Shown: positions 31,301-34,965 of the stretch, one piece after another | Layout of the letters: the number at the start of each line of letters is the position of its first letter | Position numbering within the stretch: the first letter of the stretch is position 1 | Assembly: GCA_943736015.1 (NCBI GenBank) | Contig: OX031066.1 | Span: 24,288,127 to 24,352,126, forward strand | Direction of reading: 5' to 3' | Origin: Tridacna crocea | Lineage: Eukaryota; Mollusca; Bivalvia; Cardiida; Cardiidae | Length of the DNA: 64,000 nucleotides | Made by a program: the position numbers and the translations under genes | The notes under the pieces: generated by a model | What the model was told of the DNA's origin: nothing | The model's database searches: none | What the model saw: only the letters and a program-made list of their open reading frames with translations

Positions 31301-33612
31301 CAATCGCATAATCGTTACACTCTAATTACAGTATGTAAAGTGCCAATTTCAATGTTGATCACCACTATACCCCAACATCTGCCATAAACAATAAGTCTTA
31401 GTCACCCGGATGTAGACATGTTTATCATCCGGGTCAGCGTGTGTGATAAACGCTTGATTGCGGTGTGAAAGCCAAATCGATGGTTAAAAATATCCATTTA
31501 TGGGTCATTCGATTATGTTACGCAACATGTGGACAAACCTCTGGCTGTTGATTGAATGTCAATATCATCTGACCCAAGAGTATTCGTACATGTGGCACAG
31601 TCTATGGTTCGCAATTACGGACATGTGAAAATTGGCTGGTTGTAAAAATGTTATGGAAATCGAGCGGTCATTTCTTGGGGTTAAAATCCACTAGTAAATT
31701 CATACAGGTACTGAAAATGGTATTTGCAATTCCCGGGTTCAACTTCATGATCATGGATCTTTAAGAAGGAAAAATTCCGTTCTGGCAAAAATTGTTCTTA
31801 ATAGCAGGTTGCTCTTAACTGGCAAAAATCATTCATAATAGCGAGAGGTCGGGAGGAGAGATTTTACTGCATAACAATTGTTCTTCATGATAGTTTTCCT
31901 TTTTGTCCTTCCAAGTAAAAGATCTAATAACAGCCTGTACTTTAACTGGTTGACAAAAAATGATTACCTCTTTTAGCTTTAGTTCATCCCCTTGACCTGC
32001 CTCTTTCTTTTTCTGAAAAAAAAAAGAAGAACAGTTAAACATTTACCAAATAACAAAATTATTGTTGTATTTATATATTACAAGAGCTTGAGGTAGAAAA
32101 TATTGTTGAAAAAGGAAAAAGTGTTCTTAAACTGCATTTTCTCTGCTTCAATGTTTTTAAAATGCTTCTACTAGATATGTATAACAGAATTTTCCATATA
32201 GGGTTGGCTTTTGAAAACATTGTGAGAGAAAAAGGTGGCAAATTTAATATTTGACTAATATTTAACTTATCTTCAAACCTATTGAATTGGATGACTGAAC
32301 AATTTTGTCATGTGGTAAATAGCTGATTAAAAGGAACTGGTTATAGTATACTGATATACAAATAACCCATGAACTGTTAATACATATACCCTAAGCCAGT
32401 AAGTATACCTCTGAGTAAGACAGCCAATGAAACAATAAAGGAAACGGACGAAACTAATGTTCAAGAAATTATTTATTCTTACAAAGTTTTCTACATCATT
32501 CACAATCATTTCCAGTCCGAAGCAGCCTATGTCTGGCAAGTTAGCTGATTGTCTACATTCAAAAAGCGTATGCTTGTTGGTTTTTTTTGCATAGATAATC
32601 AGCATTTAGTAAGGTAAACAGCGACTTCAAAAGGGTAGAAACATTGTGTTCAGAGGAGAAAATGATCAATAACCATGTTTTCTCCTTTTCCTTCAATACT
32701 TTTCTCATGATTGAATATGTTATCACAAAATAAAAACTAAAACCTTCCCCTTTAAAAATATAAGCAAACAGGGAAAAGTCAATTCTAACAAAACAGAATA
32801 AAACTCCTTGCCTCATTCTCCATTTCCATATCAGTTTCCAATAAAAATCTTATTTTAAAAACTAATCTTATACCCCAAGACTAGGAAAACTGACGCAACA
32901 AATTGATGTTAATCTTTAAATGCTCTATTAGTTTTGAATTGAGTAAAATCTTGCAGCTATTTATACTAGTTTCAGAAACATGATTTCATCAGTTTTCCTT
33001 AGCTCAAAAAATTGATATCAAGTCTGAAAGTGAAACTAGATCTAATTCAATTCTATTCATCAGGAAAAAAGGACGAATAGCATGTAAATTAAAACTGTGT
33101 ACAAAGTAAAGGAAGGTAGGAGGAAACCATGATATGACAAGTTCACTATTGGTGATTGGTATTGATTTTTTTTTTCTTGTCTCAAACTTGTATTTTCTAC
33201 ATCATGGGCAGACATGGAGACAATCTATTTTTAGAACAGGATGATGCAACTCGGCTGTCAGTGCCACGACTCTGTGCAATGATAATCTTTGGATTCCCCT
33301 AGAAAATAGTGTAGAGGCTTATCATTTACTTTCAATGAGATTCAATGCAACACTCTACATTGTAATTATGCGAATATGCTGTAAACAATGGGCAAAAGGA
33401 TTCAACACACCCTATTTCCATGACTCTTAGGGCAAAGAGTTGACTCGTATCTGCACAGTAGTGTTGGCCCTAACGCTCTGTGGAGGAAAGAACGATACAT
33501 TCTCGACAACATTTTACGAGAAATTAATAAATCGGTCTACTTTAAAATGTCATGCCTTTTTCTTGTTCGATATATCCATTTTCGCAACCTCCTTTTCCAC
33601 GTTTTCAGCCAT
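1201..33612 (-). CDS. TARS1: TARS1 gene span: cytosolic threonine--tRNA ligase, 20 coding exons, complete
   Basis: Attaches threonine to tRNA-Thr in the cytosol. The 20 exons listed separately total 2127 nt (708 residues plus stop); all reading phases agree across the junctions, and the length is close to animal TARS1 (about 720). Domains in order: a short lysine-rich N-terminus (1-34) with no evident mitochondrial presequence; TGS domain (about 67-130, starting [10 protein letters not shown]); editing domain with HSSAH (His140, His144) and CRGPH (Cys245, His249); class II catalytic core with zinc ligands Cys397 (NCPGHC), His448 (QDDAH) and His575 (IIHRA), motif 2 RVRRF (438-442) and motif 3 [10 protein letters not shown] (580-589); C-terminal anticodon-binding domain (about 605-705). 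The ATG at 33612-33610 has A at -3 and G at +4 and is the first ATG in its open frame. The introns are filled with MITEs and SINEs. No essential residue is missing. Confidence 0.97.
1470..1940 (+). mobile_element. 465-bp foldback repeat, copy 1
   Basis: Starts TTATCTCATGCTTTCTGGTA; the last 135 bp form an inverted repeat (GGTAATATTTTCAC / GTGAAAATATTACC). No protein. Confidence 0.78.
2120..2392. mobile_element. MITE with ~58-bp terminal inverted repeats
   Basis: Ends ATATGGAGTGCAACACGCG and CGCGTGTTGCACTCCATAT; arms continue through CATTCGGACATTTGCGTAAA. Inside lies a second GC-rich palindrome (GATTAGCCTGCGCAG..). The arms give the short ORFs here. Confidence 0.85.
2415..2745. mobile_element. 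GAGCCATGCTC repeat interrupted by a SINE fragment
   Basis: Right end TTTTCACAGAGTATGGCTCA matches the 63140-63383 element; inner palindrome GGGTCAGACTGTGCAGGCTGACC-like at about 2667-2695. Confidence 0.65.
2524..2615 (-). mobile_element. tRNA-derived SINE fragment
   Basis: Minus strand has TACCTCAGTGGTTAGCA (box A-like) and GGGGGTTCGATACCC (box B-like), without the rest of the SINE body. Confidence 0.7.
2758..2980 (-). mobile_element. TTAA hairpin MITE
   Basis: Both TTAA ends present; one palindrome arm is diverged (CATTTTGTCCCACAAGG). Confidence 0.8.
3040..3298 (-). mobile_element. tRNA-derived SINE, reference copy
   Basis: Minus strand: GTAGCTCAGTCGGTAGCATG (box A) and GGTTCTATCC (box B), then a body with GATGTTAGTCATTGCGAT, ACCATTGTTTCAGGGATGG and a tail ATAATGTTGAAAACATTGTT, a tail type common in mollusc SINEs. 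Lies 49 bp from TARS1 exon 19. Confidence 0.8.
3347..3461 (-). CDS. TARS1: TARS1 exon 19
   Basis: Residues 622-660 ([35 protein letters not shown]). Anticodon-binding domain. Acceptor cttcag and donor gtaaat. Confidence 0.97.
3562..3788 (+). mobile_element. TTAA hairpin MITE
   Basis: Both TTAA ends and an almost perfect palindrome. Confidence 0.82.
3893..4175 (+). mobile_element. Mollusc-type interspersed repeat, copy 1
   Basis: Starts AGAGCTGTCACTGAATGTGA and has GGGGAAATAATTCCACAAC, GACACACAGACAGACAGCTG and GATTCCAGAATACC near the end. Also at 10972, 17299 and 24783. Confidence 0.7.
4233..4600 (-). mobile_element. TTAA hairpin MITE plus adjoining fragment
   Basis: A degraded copy to about 4465, followed by a second partial copy (about 4470-4600) that stops within its palindrome just downstream of TARS1 exon 18. 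Confidence 0.65.
4629..4701 (-). CDS. TARS1: TARS1 exon 18
   Basis: Residues 597-621 ([25 protein letters not shown]), start of the anticodon-binding domain. Acceptor ttctag and donor gtatag. Confidence 0.96.
4748..4976 (-). mobile_element. tRNA-derived SINE overlapping the exon 18 flank
   Basis: Box A-like GGCTCAGTGGTTAAGTTG, box B-like GAGTTCGAACAG; tail ATAATGTTGAAGTGGCATAA. Confidence 0.75.
5028..5230 (+). mobile_element. TTAA hairpin MITE, degraded left end
   Basis: Palindrome with mismatches and consensus right half; TTAA lost at both ends. Confidence 0.7.
5247..5718 (+). mobile_element. 465-bp foldback repeat, copy 2
   Basis: Same order as copy 1, including GTTGGTACAACCAGTGAA and the terminal inverted repeat. 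Confidence 0.78.
5846..5953 (-). CDS. TARS1: TARS1 exon 17 (motif 3)
   Basis: Residues 561-597. Carries [20 protein letters not shown]: His575 is the third zinc ligand and GSVER is motif 3 with the ATP-binding arginine. Acceptor tttcag and donor TG|gtaaga; Trp597 is split with exon 18. Confidence 0.98.
6040..6244 (+). mobile_element. TTAA hairpin MITE, degraded
   Basis: Recognisable by the GAAAACATTGTGG...TTTCCTACAATG hairpin and a right end GGGAAAAGGTTAA. Confidence 0.65.
6445..6705. mobile_element. Two TTAA hairpin MITE fragments
   Basis: Right half of one copy (6445-6585) and the hairpin region of another (6590-6705), both badly diverged. Confidence 0.5.
6712..7185 (-). mobile_element. 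tRNA-derived SINE, split by a MITE
   Basis: Tail side 6712-6861 and head side 7050-7185 (GGTTCGATTCCGGG) flank the AGAGCTCC MITE. Confidence 0.8.
6862..7049 (+). mobile_element. AGAGCTCC MITE copy 2, nested in a SINE
   Basis: Complete; interrupts the SINE at 6712-7185. ATAACC appears on both sides (ATAACC|GAAGCTCC and GAGCTCTG|ATAACC), a likely target duplication. Confidence 0.85.
7334..7553 (+). mobile_element. TTAA hairpin MITE, 7 bp from TARS1 exon 16
   Basis: Its right end GGTAAAGGGTTTAA runs into the exon 16 donor region. Confidence 0.78.
7561..7661 (-). CDS. TARS1: TARS1 exon 16
   Basis: Residues 528-561 ([20 protein letters not shown], then [13 protein letters not shown]). Catalytic core strands leading to motif 3. 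Acceptor gtgcag and donor gtaagt. Confidence 0.97.
7840..8190. mobile_element. Two partial TTAA hairpin MITEs
   Basis: Copy at about 7845-8015 has a perfect palindrome but no left end; a second hairpin piece at about 8113-8190. Confidence 0.6.
8222..8490 (-). mobile_element. tRNA-derived SINE
   Basis: Full-length relative of the 3040 copy; box B followed by a C/G-run (GGGGGGGTTCGATC). Confidence 0.8.
8503..8733 (-). mobile_element. TTAA hairpin MITE
   Basis: Both TTAA ends; palindrome imperfect. Confidence 0.8.
8769..8846 (-). CDS. TARS1: TARS1 exon 15
   Basis: Residues 502-527, including [14 protein letters not shown], an active-site loop conserved in all ThrRS. Acceptor tttgcag and donor gtaact; exactly 26 codons. 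Confidence 0.97.
8880..9075 (+). mobile_element. TTAA hairpin MITE, right end truncated
   Basis: Begins ACACTATCCCTACTTTTGA and stops after GCTTTAACTTG. Confidence 0.7.
9290..9707 (-). mobile_element. Two TTAA hairpin MITEs in tandem
   Basis: First copy 9290 to about 9510, second about 9515-9707, same orientation and sharing the unusual stretch TGAATCAAAAATTGATTTTTG.. in both. Looks like a local duplication or unequal exchange. Confidence 0.72.
9998..10226 (+). mobile_element. TTAA hairpin MITE
   Basis: Left end TTTACCCATTACC (TTAA mutated), intact palindrome and right TTAA. Confidence 0.82.
10241..10412 (+). repeat. 17-bp minisatellite
   Basis: About ten units of AACATCAGAGTATGAAC with point variants (..GGAC) in the right half. 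Confidence 0.85.
10475..10760. mobile_element. GGCAGGGGACT palindromic repeat
   Basis: Right part is an inverted repeat (GGGGACTAGGAAACTTGTTC / AAGTTTCCAAGTCCCC) around CATGTCGCTACATTGCC. Partial copies at 46925-47110 and 57753-57830. Confidence 0.65.
10804..10941 (-). CDS. TARS1: TARS1 exon 14
   Basis: Residues 456-501 ([37 protein letters not shown]). Catalytic core between motifs 2 and 3. Acceptor tttcag and donor gtaagt; phase 0 at both ends. Confidence 0.97.
10972..11345 (+). mobile_element. Mollusc-type interspersed repeat, copy 2
   Basis: As copy 1, with the ACAGACAGACACATGGACAG segment duplicated. Confidence 0.7.
11553..11772 (-). mobile_element. TTAA hairpin MITE
   Basis: Both TTAA ends; 42 bp from TARS1 exon 13. 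Confidence 0.82.
11814..11976 (-). CDS. TARS1: TARS1 exon 13 (motif 2)
   Basis: Residues 401-455. Carries [15 protein letters not shown], motif 2 [13 protein letters not shown] with the motif-2 arginine, and His448, the second zinc ligand. Donor CAG|gtacct; acceptor tttgcag. Confidence 0.98.
12591..12990 (+). mobile_element. TTAA hairpin MITE plus a degraded hairpin
   Basis: Full copy 12591-12817 with both TTAA ends; a further degraded hairpin piece at about 12895-12985. Confidence 0.75.
13388..13458 (-). CDS. TARS1: TARS1 exon 12 (zinc cysteine)
   Basis: Residues 378-401. Ends [10 protein letters not shown]; Cys397 corresponds to the zinc ligand Cys334 of the E. coli enzyme. Acceptor ttgcag and donor TG|gtaagt; Cys401 is split with exon 13. 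Confidence 0.97.
13505..14095 (-). mobile_element. Cluster of three TTAA hairpin MITEs
   Basis: Hairpin piece 13505-13575, then copies 13575-13801 and 13868-14095, the last two in the same orientation. Confidence 0.75.
15271..15366 (-). CDS. TARS1: TARS1 exon 11 (motif 1 region)
   Basis: Residues 346-377 ([27 protein letters not shown]). Contains class II motif 1, the dimer-interface strand with its conserved proline. Acceptor tttcag and donor gtaagt. Confidence 0.97.
15498..15960 (-). mobile_element. Two degraded TTAA hairpin MITEs
   Basis: 15498-15705 with a nearly perfect palindrome, and about 15735-15960 strongly diverged. Confidence 0.6.
16110..17100 (+). repeat. ~155-bp tandem array in TARS1 intron 10
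   Basis: GGCTACTTTTCCCATACT recurs at about 16155, 16306, 16466, 16616, 16770 and 16928 with spacing 150-160 bp. The array ends in ACGGACGGACAGACAGAC-type sequence and TAGAGCTAAAA. Confidence 0.85.
17299..17620 (+). mobile_element. Mollusc-type interspersed repeat, copy 3
   Basis: Starts AGAGCTATCACTAAACCCGA and ends GTTGTGGGGGGTATAA; ends 31 bp from TARS1 exon 10. Confidence 0.7.
17652..17750 (-). CDS. TARS1: TARS1 exon 10
   Basis: Residues 313-345 ([20 protein letters not shown]), entry to the class II catalytic fold. Acceptor attacag and donor gtttgt; phase 0 at both ends. Confidence 0.97.
17793..18260 (-). mobile_element. 465-bp foldback repeat, copy 3
   Basis: Opposite orientation, ending GCCAGAAAGCATGATATAAT. 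A neighbouring 18261-18490 segment recurs inverted at about 39760-39950. Confidence 0.75.
18982..19128 (-). CDS. TARS1: TARS1 exon 9
   Basis: Residues 264-312 ([26 protein letters not shown]). Linker from the editing domain into the catalytic core. Acceptor atgcag and donor gtaggt; phase 0 at both ends. Confidence 0.97.
19185..19419 (+). mobile_element. TTAA hairpin MITE nested in an older repeat
   Basis: Both TTAA ends; inserted just inside the GAGCCATGCTC end of the 19173-20105 repeat. Confidence 0.82.
19504..19707. mobile_element. ATGACCYGTCA inverted-end MITE
   Basis: Ends ATGACCTGTCACGCAAAAAG and TTTTTGTGTGACGGGTCAT, about 204 bp. Others at 39364-39587, 41173-41778 (with an internal insertion) and 53461-53705. 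Confidence 0.72.
19850..20077 (+). mobile_element. TTAA hairpin MITE, variant stem
   Basis: Ends degraded. Stem arms read GAAATTGCTC and GAGCAATTTC instead of the common AAAATGCTGG/CCAGCATTTT. Confidence 0.68.
20436..20514 (-). CDS. TARS1: TARS1 exon 8
   Basis: Residues 237-263 ([20 protein letters not shown]). Supplies Cys245 and His249 of the editing-site CxxxH. Acceptor attcag and donor gtaaat. Confidence 0.97.
20530..20750 (+). mobile_element. TTAA hairpin MITE, degraded right end
   Basis: Left end ATCCTTTACCACACAATCCC and intact palindrome; lies 16 bp upstream of TARS1 exon 8 in the transcript sense. Confidence 0.72.
20945..21122 (+). mobile_element. AGAGCTCC MITE copy 3
   Basis: Complete ends; one palindrome arm shortened. 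Confidence 0.8.
21612..21768 (-). mobile_element. AGAGCTCC MITE copy 4, diverged
   Basis: Opposite orientation, decayed end near 21612; the other end lies about 20 bp from the donor of TARS1 exon 7. Confidence 0.7.
21789..21853 (-). CDS. TARS1: TARS1 exon 7 (65 nt)
   Basis: Residues 216-237, encoding [13 protein letters not shown] followed by a proline/threonine run and VYK. Equivalent to YNKFK..EKV..TPTTTVYR in vertebrate TARS1. Acceptor cttttcag and donor AA|gtaagc; the split codon with exon 8 gives Lys237. A copy of the AGAGCTCC-type MITE ends about 20 bp past the donor. Confidence 0.93.
22051..22275 (+). mobile_element. TTAA hairpin MITE
   Basis: Left TTAA intact, right end GGTAAAGGATTA; 38 bp from TARS1 exon 6. 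Confidence 0.82.
22313..22430 (-). CDS. TARS1: TARS1 exon 6
   Basis: Residues 176-215, the helical part of the editing domain ([15 protein letters not shown]). Acceptor atttcag and donor gtatgt; ends in phase 0. Confidence 0.94.
22443..22630 (-). mobile_element. tRNA-derived SINE, diverged
   Basis: Tail ATAATGTTGAAGGAGTGTAA and a body resembling the 4748 copy. Confidence 0.55.
22894..23094. mobile_element. ~200-bp MITE with 45-bp inverted repeats
   Basis: Arms TTCACCAACCATTCTTAAGA and its complement, continuing through CTTGGTCTTATTCT; centre has GATTGGCTGAACC/GGTTTAGCCAATC. Confidence 0.85.
23155..23376 (-). mobile_element. TTAA hairpin MITE
   Basis: Both TTAA ends and near-perfect palindrome. 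Confidence 0.85.
23555..23766 (-). mobile_element. TTAA hairpin MITE with shortened stem
   Basis: The palindrome has lost its GCTGG..CCAGC centre, leaving GGAGAAAATGCATTTTCTCC as a perfect shorter hairpin. Confidence 0.82.
23833..24062 (+). mobile_element. TTAA hairpin MITE
   Basis: Both TTAA ends; one base inserted at the palindrome centre. Confidence 0.85.
24584..24710 (-). CDS. TARS1: TARS1 exon 5
   Basis: Residues 134-176, start of the editing domain. Contains [13 protein letters not shown] with the HxxxH pair (His140, His144), followed by [13 protein letters not shown]. Acceptor tttcag and donor gtaaag; Arg176 is completed by exon 6. Confidence 0.97.
24799..25027 (+). mobile_element. 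TTAA hairpin MITE inside a mollusc-type repeat
   Basis: Perfect ends and palindrome. Inserted in the repeat that starts at about 24783; comparison with the uninterrupted copy at 17299 shows that only TTAA is duplicated. Confidence 0.88.
25287..26462. mobile_element. hAT-like non-autonomous element, exact 8-bp target duplication
   Basis: Ends TAGGGCTCCGTA and TACGGAGCCCTA, flanked by CTATGGAC at 25279-25286 and 26463-26470. Subterminal ATCGATAT-rich inverted sequence. 1176 bp; no transposase recognised. The 8-bp duplication and TAGGG ends fit the hAT superfamily. Confidence 0.9.
26870..26993 (+). mobile_element. TTAA hairpin MITE, right half only
   Basis: From ACCCTTCCCGAAACAAATTT to GGTAAAGAGTTAA. 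Confidence 0.65.
27131..27359 (-). mobile_element. TTAA hairpin MITE
   Basis: Both TTAA ends; 79 bp from TARS1 exon 4. Confidence 0.8.
27438..27553 (-). CDS. TARS1: TARS1 exon 4
   Basis: Residues 95-134, second half of TGS ([28 protein letters not shown]). Acceptor ccacag and donor gtacgt. Gly134 is split with exon 5. Confidence 0.96.
27581..27771 (+). mobile_element. AGAGCTCC MITE copy 5
   Basis: Complete, with a long near-perfect palindrome; stem variant CATTGGAATC/GATTCCAATG. Confidence 0.85.
27786..27990 (-). mobile_element. TTAA hairpin MITE, degraded ends
   Basis: Imperfect palindrome at about 27915-27960 and a diverged body. Confidence 0.6.
28212..28591 (-). mobile_element. TTAA hairpin MITE and an adjoining fragment
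   Basis: Partial copy 28212-28360, then a full copy 28363-28591 with both TTAA ends. Confidence 0.78.
28850..29058 (-). mobile_element. TTAA hairpin MITE lacking part of the palindrome
   Basis: The second arm is reduced (GCTGGTGCCAACAATG); it lies 18 bp from TARS1 exon 3. Confidence 0.72.
29076..29257 (-). CDS. TARS1: TARS1 exon 3
   Basis: Residues 35-95. Starts LNPPPEF, which corresponds to the conserved ELNPWPEY of vertebrate enzymes, and carries the first half of the TGS domain ([20 protein letters not shown]). The donor is AG|gtttga; Ser95 is split with exon 4. Confidence 0.95.
29287..29514 (-). mobile_element. TTAA hairpin MITE, 30 bp from TARS1 exon 3
   Basis: Left TTAA intact, right end GGGTTACG. 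With the previous copy it flanks exon 3 on both sides. Confidence 0.82.
29783..30098 (-). mobile_element. tRNA-derived SINE
   Basis: Full-length but with decayed box B (TTTGGTTTGTCCCC). Confidence 0.75.
30182..30409 (+). mobile_element. TTAA hairpin MITE, variant stem
   Basis: Both TTAA ends. The stem is perfect but reads GAAATTGCTCG/CGAGCAATTTC. Confidence 0.82.
30730..31869. mobile_element. pogo/Tigger-like non-autonomous element
   Basis: Left end CAGTAAACTCCTCTATTAAG preceded by TA; right end complement CAGTAAAATCTCTCCTCCC. No transposase seen in 1.14 kb. In TARS1 intron 2. Confidence 0.55.
31968..32012 (-). CDS. TARS1: TARS1 exon 2
   Basis: A 45-nt exon (15 codons, residues 20-34) encoding a charged stretch beginning [10 protein letters not shown]. 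It has a strong acceptor after a T-run (ttttcag) and a gtaatc donor, with phase 0 on both sides. It matches the lysine-rich N-terminal linker of animal TARS1. Confidence 0.85.
32033..32325 (-). mobile_element. TTAA hairpin MITE, very degraded
   Basis: Left end TTAAACATTTACCAAATAAC and right end GGTAAATAGCTGATT with a decayed hairpin; a further hairpin remnant lies at about 32632-32705. Confidence 0.45.
33556..33612 (-). CDS. TARS1: TARS1 exon 1 (start codon)
   Basis: Encodes residues 1-19, beginning MAENVEKE and ending in lysines. The frame meets TGA two codons after the proposed end. Joining to exon 2 therefore needs a donor just before, and the best fit is AAG|GCATGA, a GC donor. Weaker GT alternatives inside the exon (AAC|GTGGAA, GAG|GTTGCG) would shorten the N-terminus in frame. 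Confidence 0.75.
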
Positions 33613-33761
33613 ACTTCTTGAAATTAAGCTGGTATCCGGGGTTGCTCTGTCAAATCCTTCTTCAAAAACATCTAAGCCGGCTACCAGTTCAAATTTGCGG
33701 CTTTGACTAAGACGCGGACATGATAGGAGTTTATCATGAACAAAAACGGAAATACGGGTAT
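33613..33761 (-). promoter_or_regulatory. TARS1 5' leader / presumed promoter
   Basis: Only about 150 bp separate the ATG from the foldback element. No TATA box seen. The TARS1 frame stays open here without an ATG. The transcription start is unknown. Confidence 0.35.
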
Positions 33762-34965
33762 GTGTATTCCCCGGCCCCAATCAAAAATAGGCCGTAATTC
33801 CCGGCCCTACCGGCCCCCTTGCTAGATATTTTATTTGTCAGTACATTTTGATAAAATTAGCACCAAATTAAAGGTTAGGTAATAACCTTTTTAATGGTAT
33901 GTAGAAACTTGATTTTTCATGCATGTGTAGATATGATAAAAGTGTTTGAAATTCTTTTTTTTTTTGCTGAAATGCGTCGTAATTTGTTAGTGATAAAATC
34001 CGGCCCCACTTGCTAAATATTTCATTTATTTGCCAAATTTAATAAGACTGGCACCAAATTAAAGCTTAGGTAATAACCTTTCTAATGGTGTGAATAAACT
34101 TGACTTTTCATGCATGTGTAGCGTTTGAAATTCGTCCTTTTCTATTACTGAAATGTGTTCTGATTTTTTAGAGATAAAAACCCGGCCCCTATATTTAAAT
34201 CTTGTTTTTCCCTTGATTCTAAGAAAAATTTTATCGTTATAAAGTCCTTAACTTAAGCTCTTGAATGATATTAAGAAAATAGAAATTGACGCATGCATTA
34301 TTGGGTAATTAGACTTTTAACTTTATACATTTTTAGAAGGGAATACACTGTATTTATATGTGTGAATCCAACAACCTATCCGGTCCCTATATTAAGAATT
34401 AAACTTTTCAAACAATATAAAAGATTATGATATAATTTCAAAGTTCATATGAAAGCCTGATATCTAAGCTCTAATACTATTTTGAGCACAATGCAACGAA
34501 AAATAAAAGATTTAGCATGGGGGCCGGATTTGTGTTACTCATCTAATACCTGGAAGAAAATACGAAAATCTTATCTACTTTTGATTGACAATATTTCAGA
34601 AAGTTTTGCAATGAACATATTGTATTTCATATCATATGAAAGTCTGAAATCTAGGCTTCAATTTAGTACTTTTTAGAGCATAATACAACGAAAAATAAAA
34701 GATTTAGCATAGGGGCCGGATTTGTGTAACTCACTAAATACCTGAAAGGAAATACGAAAATCTTACCCACTTTTGATTGACAATATTTCAAAAAGTTTTG
34801 CAATGACCATAGTGTATTTAACATCATATAAAAGTCTGAAATCTAGGCTTCATTTTAATACTATTCTGAGCATAATACAACTAAAAATAAAAGATTTGGC
34901 ATGGGGGCCGCAAGGGCCGGGAATTATGACCCATTTTGACAGGTAGGGCCGGGAAATACACTTTG
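33762..34965. mobile_element. Foldback element next to the TARS1 start
   Basis: Inverted ends of about 65 bp (GTGTATTCCCCGGCCC; GGGCCGGGAAATACAC) and arms built of ~190-bp repeats: GAAAAATAAAAGATTTAGCAT at about 34497, 34690 and 34880 on the right, CACCAAATTAAAGSTTAGGT twice on the left. No ORF of note. Confidence 0.75.

Noticed and set aside
33613-33780. N-terminal extension of TARS1 (open frame continuing upstream)
   Set aside because: The frame stays open for about 56 codons, but it contains no ATG (it begins at a TTG) and runs into the foldback element. The first ATG is the well-placed one at 33612.
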